A stretch of 7,195 nucleotides of DNA from an uncultured Coriobacteriaceae bacterium. Lineage in GTDB: Bacteria > Actinomycetota > Coriobacteriia > Coriobacteriales > Eggerthellaceae. Below are positions 1 to 5,612 of the stretch, piece by piece. Both the position numbers and the translations under genes were made by a program. Below the pieces are notes generated by a model that did no database searches, was not told the DNA's origin, and saw only the letters and a list, made by a program, of their open reading frames with translations. How positions within the stretch are numbered: position 1 is the stretch's first letter; each line of letters opens with the position of its first letter. The stretch spans positions 1 through 7,195 of the forward strand of contig URZP01000069.1 of NCBI GenBank assembly GCA_900552365.1, written 5' to 3'.

Positions 1-185
1 TCTTAAAAATCAGGTAAGATTTGGCCAGATACAAGTCTATAGTGATTTAATGATCTGCGGCGAGAACGCTTGAGCCGTTGTGCTCGCGTTTGCGGCCGCC
101 CTTATTTCGCGGCACGCCGATTTATTAGTCGAAGGAAAGGAACGTACTTGAAGGTTCGAGAACCGAAACCTCACAGTATGTAGAA

Positions 186-213
186 CTTCGGCTCCCCGTT
201 GCGGCAGCCGAAG
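186..213 (+). promoter_or_regulatory. Hairpin in the leader of the magnesium operon
   Basis: An 8-bp perfect inverted repeat (CTTCGGCT at 186-193, AGCCGAAG at 206-213) encloses a 12-nt loop that can pair further (CCG 196-198 with CGG 202-204). It ends about 12 nt before the likely ribosome binding site of the first gene. No T-run follows, so it is not an ordinary terminator. A TTG at 199 is in frame with the gene but lies in the loop, which argues against it as the start. The rest of 1-234 holds no gene I can support. It also contains GGTTC-GA-GAACC at 153-164, but I see no convincing promoter and no M-box riboswitch core. A structural role in expression is inference. Confidence 0.45.
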
Positions 214-224
214 ATGGCTGACGT

Positions 225-229
225 AGGGG
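225..229 (+). promoter_or_regulatory. Ribosome binding site deciding the start at 235
   Basis: AGGGG lies 5 nt upstream of the ATG at 235. The in-frame alternatives (TTG 199 and ATG 214) have no purine-rich sequence at suitable spacing and are in or next to the hairpin, so this site favours the start at 235. Confidence 0.5.
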
Positions 230-234
230 ATGTA

Positions 235-1578
235 ATGCTTTATCTCTCTCAAATGATGAACAAGCCGGTGGTGGATTCCGCTGGCGAAGAACTGGGCACC
301 GTATCCGATCTTGCTATTTCCACGGGCGAGGTTTTTCCGCGTATCACGAGCATGGCCTTCCAGGGCCCTGGAAAAGTCCCGTTCATGATCTCGTGGCGCA
401 AGTACGTCGACGAATTCTCGGAAGACGGCATCACGCTGAAGGTTCCTGCGAAGGATATTCGCTTCAGTTATCTACAGCCGGACGAGGTTCTTCTTGCTCG
501 CGACCTTCTGAATAGGCAGATCGTCGACACGCAGGGTCTTAAGGTCGTGCGAGTGAACGACCTTAAGCTGTCGGTGTCGGGCACGCAGCTGCGTCTTCTG
601 GGCGCTGAAGTGGGCGTGCGCGGCATTCTTCGCGGTCTTGCCCCGTGGCTCGAGCGCGCGGTTGTCGCCGTTGCCGAGGCCTTCCACCGTCATATCGACG
701 AGCACATCATTGCATGGAACTATATGGATCTGCTCGACCGCGATCTGTCCGACGTGCAGCTGGCCGTTTCGCATAAGCGCTTGGACGAGCTGCACCCCGC
801 CGACGTTGCTGACATTTTGGAGCAGCTTGACCCGCAGCAGCGCGCCAACGTGTTCAAGCATTTGGACGACGTGCAGGCAGGCGAAGCCGTGGCCGAGATG
901 GAAGACGAGCTTCAGGCCGACTTCATCGAGGACTTGGACGAGAATCGCGCTGCAGGCTTGTTGGGCAACATGGACCCCGACGACGCTGCCGACATCGTTC
1001 GCGACCTTCCGTACGAGAAAGCCGAAACCCTTCTGCGCCTGATGGGCGTCGAGGACGCTTCCGAGATCCGTGCCCTGCTGGGTTATCGCGACGGCACCGC
1101 CGGCGGCATGATGACCACGCAGTTCGTCACCGTGCATTCGTCCGACACCGTGCGCGACGCCATCGAGGTTTTGCGCGCCCTTCCCGAGGACGCCCCCTCC
1201 GTTTACTACCTGTACGTCCTTGACGACGACCATCGTTTGGTGGGCGTTTCATCGGTGCGCACGCTGGTGCTGAACAAGGACGACGCCCTGATGGGCGACA
1301 TCATGTACACCGACATCATCTCGGTCACGCCCGACGAGCCCGAGGAAGACGCTGTTGAGGACATCTTCAAGTACGAGCTTACCGCCATGCCCGTTGTGGA
1401 CGAGCGCGAGGTTCTGCTTGGCATCATCACCGTCGACGACGCGTGGGATGCCTTGGAAGACGATCAAAGCGATAAGAAGCGCCTGTTCACGAATTTTCAG
1501 ATTGCGGGCATCGTTCTTGCCGGCGTATTGATCCTTGGCCTGTACACGTTGATCCTGATGCAGATCTTGGGGCATTAG
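235..1578 (+). CDS. PRC-barrel/MgtE-N/CBS protein with one C-terminal TM helix; putative Mg2+ sensor subunit
   Basis: The 447-residue protein (start 235) resembles the cytosolic half of the magnesium channel MgtE without its five-helix pore. Residues 1-80 look like a PRC-barrel (KPVVDSAGEELGTVSDL), and 82-135 look like a second one (LNRQIVDTQGLKVVRVNDL). Residues about 165-272 are an MgtE N domain of acidic helical repeats (LHPADVADILEQLDP, NMDPDDAADIVRDLP). Residues 278-408 form a CBS pair containing GTAGGMMTTQFVTV and TAMPVVDEREVLLGIITVDD. A basic QSDKKR stretch precedes a single hydrophobic helix at 422-445. In MgtE these domains bind Mg2+ and close the pore when Mg2+ is high. The stop codon is 1 nt before the NRMT-like transporter gene, so a regulatory partner of that transporter is the natural inference. 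It is not a transporter by itself. The start could also be ATG 214 or TTG 199. Domain calls are from reading motifs, not a search. Confidence 0.85.
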   Translation: MLYLSQMMNKPVVDSAGEELGTVSDLAISTGEVFPRITSMAFQGPGKVPFMISWRKYVDEFSEDGITLKVPAKDIRFSYLQPDEVLLARDLLNRQIVDTQGLKVVRVNDLKLSVSGTQLRLLGAEVGVRGILRGLAPWLERAVVAVAEAFHRHIDEHIIAWNYMDLLDRDLSDVQLAVSHKRLDELHPADVADILEQLDPQQRANVFKHLDDVQAGEAVAEMEDELQADFIEDLDENRAAGLLGNMDPDDAADIVRDLPYEKAETLLRLMGVEDASEIRALLGYRDGTAGGMMTTQFVTVHSSDTVRDAIEVLRALPEDAPSVYYLYVLDDDHRLVGVSSVRTLVLNKDDALMGDIMYTDIISVTPDEPEEDAVEDIFKYELTAMPVVDEREVLLGIITVDDAWDALEDDQSDKKRLFTNFQIAGIVLAGVLILGLYTLILMQILGH

Positions 1579-1579
1579 C

Positions 1580-3157
1580 ATGACTGGTCAGCAGAAGCGA
1601 AACCCGGAAAACGCGGCCTTCTTGATGAAGGTTCAGAAGCTGAAGGCCCAGAGTTCTCCCGACGGAACTGCGAAGCCAGTCACCAAGTCCCAGATCGCGG
1701 CAGACAAGCGCAAGGCTGCGGCGAAGAAGGCGGGTGCAAAGCCCGATCCCGCCAAGGCCGTGCGCAGCGCAACCGCGTTCAACATCGTTTCGACGGGCAG
1801 CGCCGAGAAGGGCGCGTCTTCGTCCGCGCCCGTTGCCGCCGCGGCACCTGCTGCCGCGCCCGCATCTGCGGGGTCCACCACCGCGGTGGCGGTTGCCGAA
1901 GACGCTTCGCAGGAGGTTGCAGCCACCAAGCAGCGTAGCAAGCTCCTTATTGCCTTAGCGGCTTTGGGTCCCGGGATCGTCACAGCCATGGCCGGCAACG
2001 ACGCCGGCGGCATTTCCACGTACTCCACCGTTGGCGCGCAGTTCGGCTACGCGACGCTTTGGGTTATCCCCGTCATGTGCATTTTGCTTATCGTGGTCGA
2101 GATGACTGCGTCGAAGATGGGCGCTGTGTCGGGCAAGGGCTTCGCTGCCCTTATCCGTGAGCGTTTCGGCATCCGCCTGACGGCGCTTGCCATGACCGCG
2201 TTGCTTATCGGCAACGTTGCCACCACGTTCTCGGAGTTTGCGGGCATCGCTTCGGGCATGGAGATGTTCGGCTTGTCGAAGTACCTTTCGGTGCCGGTTG
2301 CCGCCATTGCCGTATGGCTGTTGGTTGTTGGCGGCAGTTACAAACGCGTCGAGAAGGTCTTCCTCATTCTATCGTTGGTGTTTCTGACCTACGTGGTTGC
2401 GGCCTTCATGGCCGGCCCCGACTGGACCGTCACCGTGACCCAAACGTTCAAGCCGCAGGTCATTCAGCAGCAAAGCTTCTTTTCGCTGGTCATTGCCATG
2501 ATAGGTACCACTATCGCGCCGTGGATGATCTTCTTCGAGCAAAGCAACGTCGTCGAGAAGGGCATCACCCCGAAGGATTTGTTCGCGCAGAAAATCGACG
2601 TTGTTTCGGGCACCGTCGCAGCAAGCCTTGTTGCTTGGTTCATCATCGTCACCACGGGCACCGTGTTGTTCCCGCAGGGCATCTCGATCGATTCTGCTGC
2701 CGATGCGGCTCGTGCGCTTGCCCCGGTCGCGGGCGAACATGCCGAGGCCCTGTTCGCCGTCGGCCTGACCGCCGCGTCGTTCTTGGCTGCGTGCGTGTTG
2801 CCGCTGACCACCTCGTTCGTGATTTGCGAGGCATTCGGCTGGGAGGCAGGCGTGTCGTTCAGCTGGCACGAGGCTCCCATTTTCAAGAGCATCCTGACCT
2901 TCGTCATCGCGTTCTCGGCGATCATCGTTCTTATCCCGAACATCGATCTGATGGGCGTCATGCTTATGGCTCAGTTCATGAACGGCTTGGTGCTGCCCGT
3001 GCTGCTGGTGTTCATGGCCATCATTTCGTCTGACAAGCGAATCATGGGCAAGTACCGCTCACGTAAGATCACGACCATCCTGATTTGGTCGACGGTTGCG
3101 ATTGTCACCATTCTTACCGTGGCGTTGCTGGTGATGCAGATTCTGGGTATTGGCTAG
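1580..3157 (+). CDS. NRAMP-related magnesium transporter (NRMT-type)
   Basis: This 525-residue protein has the SLC11/NRAMP fold signature. The first core helix begins near residue 121 (LGPGIVTAMAGNDAGG) and is followed by VGAQFGY, with about 11 hydrophobic segments to residue 522. Classical Mn/Fe NRAMPs have DPGN in TM1 and MPH in TM6. Here they read D141-A-G-G and A313-P-W. The Asp is kept, while the Asn and the Met that favours soft transition metals are lost. These substitutions mark the NRMT branch, shown to carry Mg2+ in Clostridium and Eggerthella lenta, so Mg2+ (possibly Mn2+) uptake is the best call. Residues 1-118 are an extra tail, first Lys-rich, then Ala/Pro/Ser-rich from 82 to 107. 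It has no membrane segment and is probably cytosolic. The gene follows the MgtE-sensor gene with a 1-nt gap, consistent with translational coupling. The ribosome site (GGGG at 1569-1572) lies inside the upstream gene. Confidence 0.88.
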   Translation: MTGQQKRNPENAAFLMKVQKLKAQSSPDGTAKPVTKSQIAADKRKAAAKKAGAKPDPAKAVRSATAFNIVSTGSAEKGASSSAPVAAAAPAAAPASAGSTTAVAVAEDASQEVAATKQRSKLLIALAALGPGIVTAMAGNDAGGISTYSTVGAQFGYATLWVIPVMCILLIVVEMTASKMGAVSGKGFAALIRERFGIRLTALAMTALLIGNVATTFSEFAGIASGMEMFGLSKYLSVPVAAIAVWLLVVGGSYKRVEKVFLILSLVFLTYVVAAFMAGPDWTVTVTQTFKPQVIQQQSFFSLVIAMIGTTIAPWMIFFEQSNVVEKGITPKDLFAQKIDVVSGTVAASLVAWFIIVTTGTVLFPQGISIDSAADAARALAPVAGEHAEALFAVGLTAASFLAACVLPLTTSFVICEAFGWEAGVSFSWHEAPIFKSILTFVIAFSAIIVLIPNIDLMGVMLMAQFMNGLVLPVLLVFMAIISSDKRIMGKYRSRKITTILIWSTVAIVTILTVALLVMQILGIG

Positions 3158-3175
3158 TTCGGTTTCTTGCGGTCG

Positions 3176-3196
3176 GCGCACCCGTGGTGCGCGTTT
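3176..3196 (+). terminator. Probable terminator of the magnesium operon
   Basis: A perfect 7-bp GC-rich stem (GCGCACC 3176-3182, GGTGCGC 3186-3192) with a 3-nt loop lies 18 nt after the transporter stop. Only a short GTTT follows, so it is a weak intrinsic terminator. It sits between two convergent genes (ends at 3157 and 3206). No T-run is seen on the minus-strand side, so it would not obviously serve the kinase gene. Confidence 0.55.
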
Positions 3197-3205
3197 CGCT
3201 AATGC

Positions 3206-4258
3206 CTACGCGAACTTGCCCAACTCGTCGTACAGTTCGGTTACGGTGAATCGGTCTTCTTGCTTCGGCGTGATTCCCCTGTTTGCCAGCTTAAGTAATT
3301 CGCAGGCAGAAGGATCGGAACCCGTTAGCGGCTGTTCCTTGGTCTTAACCAGATAAGGCGAGTCGTTGATCCTTGCAGCAAGCCTGTAAGGCGTTTTGAG
3401 TGTAAGCAGCAAATGCATGATGCTGCAAAGGGCGTACGTGTCGATGCTTTCGGAATGCCTCATCTCGTCGACGCCCTCAACGTCGCGCGTGAGCATTTCG
3501 GGCGGCGCATATTCGATTGTTCCGAATCGCCGGACGCCGTATTTGGCGGTTGCGAACGGATCGTTGGCTTCGACATAAGAGGAGCTGCCCAGATCGACAA
3601 GGCACACATCATATTGGTTGGAGTCGATTTGCTCCCGAAGGGACTTCTTGTCGGTTCTGAAGACGATGTTGCGTGGAGACAGGTCGCGGTGAACGAAGGA
3701 ACCGTCGAGCGACTGGGCGTTCAAGAGTGCTCTTAGAATAGACTTGGTGACAGATGCCACCGTTGCCGGCTCTATTCCGATGCACGGTTCGACGTCGGTG
3801 CGAGGCAACGCTTCGATTGAAGCTCCAAGCGTTGGCCCTTCTATGTATTCCCTTATGATGATCGGTTGATTCTGCGCGTGCCCCAAGCCGAAAACCCGAG
3901 GAAACCCTTTCAAATGAGAGACCGCAAGAGAGCTGCGGTATTCCTCAAGCGTGAGAAGCTTTTGGGTTTCGTGAAGCAAAAGAGCCGTTTCTTTGGGAGA
4001 CGTCTTAAGCAACCGTTCTTCAGGGCTGCCTTTGTAGAACAGGGGAGATTTAAGGGCGCAGCATTCGTTGGCGGTGTTGCGCGCCTTGCGGAAAATCATG
4101 CTGTTGGAAGATCTCGAATCGTCGTCAAGGAAGAACGTCATGAACCGACGGTTGATTTCATCCTTGGTATAGCTTGGGTTTATGAAAGCGGGCGTGAAAG
4201 AATCCAATGAAAGGACGGTTGTCTGCTGGTTAGACGGACGGGGGGGGGGCACTTTCAA
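3206..4258 (-). CDS. Cytosolic Hanks-type Ser/Thr protein kinase, start uncertain
   Basis: The open frame gives up to 350 residues, nearly all kinase domain. Catalytic landmarks are present: Lys70 (CCALKSP), a C-helix Glu probably E97, HRDLSPRN (190-197, catalytic D192 and N197), DLG (222-224) for DFG, APPE (251-254) for APE, D273 in SIDTYAL, and R336 near the end. The glycine-rich ATP loop is missing: residues 44-60 read LDDDSRSSNSMIFRKAR, with Ser/Asn where glycines are usual. There is no membrane helix, PASTA or other extracellular domain, so it is cytosolic and about minimal size. The start is unclear. In-frame candidates are TTG 4258, GTG 4252 and TTG 4207, none with a good ribosome site. 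ATG 4141 would cut off the expected first strand (INRRFMTFFL). A C10 run lies in codons 4-7 of the longest version. GC content is low (27 of 60 bases at 3961-4020). It lies downstream of the FHA gene on the same strand, across a 136-nt gap, and may form a signalling pair with it. Confidence 0.85.
   Translation of the reverse strand: MKVPPPRPSNQQTTVLSLDSFTPAFINPSYTKDEINRRFMTFFLDDDSRSSNSMIFRKARNTANECCALKSPLFYKGSPEERLLKTSPKETALLLHETQKLLTLEEYRSSLAVSHLKGFPRVFGLGHAQNQPIIIREYIEGPTLGASIEALPRTDVEPCIGIEPATVASVTKSILRALLNAQSLDGSFVHRDLSPRNIVFRTDKKSLREQIDSNQYDVCLVDLGSSSYVEANDPFATAKYGVRRFGTIEYAPPEMLTRDVEGVDEMRHSESIDTYALCSIMHLLLTLKTPYRLAARINDSPYLVKTKEQPLTGSDPSACELLKLANRGITPKQEDRFTVTELYDELGKFA
4229..4258 (-). 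promoter_or_regulatory. Candidate kinase promoter spanning the C10 tract
   Basis: On the minus strand TTGAAA (4258-4253, 5 of 6 matches to the -35 consensus) is followed by an 18-nt spacer containing all ten C and then TCTAAC (4234-4229, 4 of 6 matches to the -10). Losing one C would give the optimal 17 nt. This is a competing explanation to a coding tract: transcription would begin near 4222 and translation further in. It is pattern matching only. Confidence 0.3.
4240..4249. repeat. G10/C10 homopolymer at the kinase 5' end
   Basis: There are ten consecutive G on the plus strand (C on the kinase sense strand). It is by far the longest single-base run I noticed in the window. It lies at the very 5' end of the kinase frame, where mononucleotide runs in bacteria commonly act as slippage-driven switches. 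The exact length is also the kind of base call most open to sequencing error. Confidence 0.9.
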
Positions 4259-4334
4259 CGCATTGACCGATATGCTTCAAAATTTGCCTTTCATTGAAGA
4301 TTGTCTGATTGCGCTATGTTCCTATTCAGTGAGT

Positions 4335-4358
4335 TTGCGATGTTGCGCAACAAGGCAA
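4335..4358. promoter_or_regulatory. Palindrome between FHA and kinase genes, candidate operator
   Basis: The 12-bp perfect palindrome TGTTGCGCAACA (4341-4352) is flanked by a further symmetric TTGC/GCAA pair, so 20 of 24 positions are symmetric. It lies about 80 nt upstream of the candidate kinase starts and within the 136-nt gap (4259-4394) between the two minus-strand genes. No T-run follows on the minus strand, so an operator is more likely than a terminator. The core GATGTTGCGCAAC recurs exactly at 5506-5518. Confidence 0.5.
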
Positions 4359-4394
4359 TGAAGCCAATGGACCCCGTATAAGGTAGCAAGTTGG

Positions 4395-5342
4395 CTAATT
4401 GGCGATTCTCAATACCAGGAATTGCGTTGTCTTGCCAAGGCAGAGCGTATCGCCGTTATTGATTTCGACCGGCGGGAGTTTCTCGTTGGCGGATTTCGGT
4501 GGCTCAATGACGCGGATAGGCTTGTCAGCACCTGAGATCAGCATGGTTCCGTTTGTAGACCCAAGCCCTTGCGCGTACCAGGCATCTCCATCCCTGAAAA
4601 TACGAAGGTGCTTTCGCGAGACGTCAACATCGACGTCGTTTATGTTCTGCTTTCCCGTAGCAAGAAGGCCGATGGTGGTTCCTTCTTTGCTGGTGGAGAG
4701 AGGGTAAATAGACGAGCAAACCGTATCATTCGAGATTCGAATGAGCCCGAGCTTAGTTTGCTTATCCGGTTGCTGCAAGAGGATGCTTGGATCCGTCATC
4801 GTTGGTTGAAGCGTCGAGAAGGTGAACGGCATTGTCTTCTTCATGAAGCTGCGCGTGATTTCGATGGCAAGCTCGGGGTTTGCTAGGCATCCCGCTACCA
4901 CGAACATCATGACTAGAAGCACCGCTTTATCATGCGTTTTCGTCATGGGCGACACATTGATCCTATGGACGCCGTTGGCGTAGAGATTTCCGTCAAGCGA
5001 ATACTTATCAAGAAGAGCCGCCATGCCCCGCGAAGCGACTTCCCCGTAGTGATGTATGACATCGTCGTAAGCGGTTGGTCTTTCAAGATTCGAGACGATC
5101 TTGCTAGTGATTGTCTGTGCGCTTTTGTGGAAGTCGGCGAAAAACTCGGGATGCACCCGATCGGGGGTTGCATGCACGATCTGACGCGACAAAAAAGTTC
5201 GCTCGATGATTCGATCGCGAAGGACGGCATTGCCGTACAAGGCGTGTTCGGCAAGGAGAACACTCGCCGCTGCTTTGTTCGAAATGCCGCCAAAGCTGCG
5301 AAGGTCAGCATACATATATGAACTTGGAGTGTGCATCTGCAC
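4395..5342 (-). CDS. FHA-domain protein with uncharacterised N-terminal region
   Basis: This is a 315-residue protein. The C-terminal part (about 200-313) is a recognisable FHA domain: TTIG (222-225), VSRKHLRI (241-248, with the phosphopeptide-binding Ser and His context) and GSTNGT (261-266), then NNGDTLCLG (295-303). FHA domains bind phosphothreonine peptides, so it is a likely reader or substrate of the kinase encoded downstream on the same strand. Residues 1-195 match no family I recognise. They appear mostly helical, with a hydrophobic segment at 139-153 (KAVLLVMMFVVAGCL) that could be a membrane helix or a buried core helix. No signal peptide is visible. The GTG at 5342 is chosen because AGAGGGG lies 5 nt upstream; ATG 5336 (11 nt) is the alternative. 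GC content is lower than the flanks (30 of 60 bases at 4621-4680). The function of the N-terminal region is unknown. Confidence 0.82.
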   Translation of the reverse strand: MQMHTPSSYMYADLRSFGGISNKAAASVLLAEHALYGNAVLRDRIIERTFLSRQIVHATPDRVHPEFFADFHKSAQTITSKIVSNLERPTAYDDVIHHYGEVASRGMAALLDKYSLDGNLYANGVHRINVSPMTKTHDKAVLLVMMFVVAGCLANPELAIEITRSFMKKTMPFTFSTLQPTMTDPSILLQQPDKQTKLGLIRISNDTVCSSIYPLSTSKEGTTIGLLATGKQNINDVDVDVSRKHLRIFRDGDAWYAQGLGSTNGTMLISGADKPIRVIEPPKSANEKLPPVEINNGDTLCLGKTTQFLVLRIAN

Positions 5343-5347
5343 CCGTG

Positions 5348-5354
5348 CCCCTCT
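5348..5354 (-). promoter_or_regulatory. Ribosome binding site of the FHA gene
   Basis: AGAGGGG on the minus strand ends 5 nt before GTG 5342 and 11 nt before ATG 5336. The spacing favours the GTG start. Confidence 0.55.
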
Positions 5355-5397
5355 GCGCGAATTTGTTAACCGTTCAAAACTGCGCGCCTATTCAATA

Positions 5398-5426
5398 ATG
5401 CTATTTACGATATTCGAACGTGTTAA
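5398..5426 (-). promoter_or_regulatory. Candidate promoter of the FHA gene
   Basis: On the minus strand TTAACA (5426-5421, 5 of 6 to -35) and TAGCAT (5403-5398, 4 of 6 to -10) are separated by 17 nt, in an AT-rich stretch. Transcription would start near 5391, giving a leader of about 50 nt. An octamer TGAATAGG occurs near this start and also upstream of the kinase gene (complement at 4321-4328), which may or may not be meaningful. Confidence 0.4.
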
Positions 5427-5505
5427 TAAAAGCGGAAATCCTCATTGAACTCACGAAACGAGTTATTCCCCGCGCGTACCTATTGTGCAGAAAACTGCAG
5501 TGCCA

Positions 5506-5518
5506 GATGTTGCGCAAC
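5506..5518. promoter_or_regulatory. Second copy of the GATGTTGCGCAAC element
   Basis: This is a 13-bp exact match to 4339-4351, containing the 10-bp palindrome GTTGCGCAAC. It lies in the divergent intergenic region, just upstream of the candidate promoter of the surface-protein gene. The outer symmetric arms of the first copy are not conserved here. A shared regulator for the kinase and surface genes is an inference from two copies only. Confidence 0.4.
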
Positions 5519-5527
5519 GAATCCGTG

Positions 5528-5558
5528 TTGGACGGTTGTTTGATTACTACTGCATAAA
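5528..5558 (+). promoter_or_regulatory. Weak candidate promoter of the surface-protein gene
   Basis: TTGGAC (5528-5533) and CATAAA (5553-5558), the latter preceded by TG in an extended -10 arrangement (TGCATAAA), are 19 nt apart. The match is poor and the spacing long. It is proposed because it is the only AT-rich element at suitable distance from the start at 5613. An A-rich leader follows (5556-5567). Confidence 0.28.
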
Positions 5559-5612
5559 AAGAAAAAAGCCATGTGCGGAGGGTACAGGCTGATGCAGAGA
5601 AAAAGGAGAAAA

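Noticed and set aside
148..166. GGTTCGAGAACC resembling a tRNA T-arm
   Set aside because: The five-base arms of a T-stem do not pair around the TTCGA loop, and no acceptor or anticodon arm is found nearby.
1..234. Possible M-box magnesium riboswitch upstream of the magnesium operon
   Set aside because: I could not find the conserved M-box core by eye; a covariance-model search would decide.
472..1233. Minus-strand 253-codon frame opposite the MgtE-like gene
   Set aside because: The plus strand here encodes clear PRC, MgtE-N and CBS motifs; the antisense product has no recognisable domain.
2314..3033. Plus-strand 239-codon frame inside the transporter gene
   Set aside because: It is out of frame with a well-supported NRAMP-fold protein and its translation is Arg/His/Cys-rich, typical of a frame-shifted shadow.
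4335..4358. Palindrome as a terminator for the FHA gene
   Set aside because: No T-run follows on the minus strand and the symmetric core leaves almost no loop; the core also recurs at a second intergenic site, fitting an operator better.
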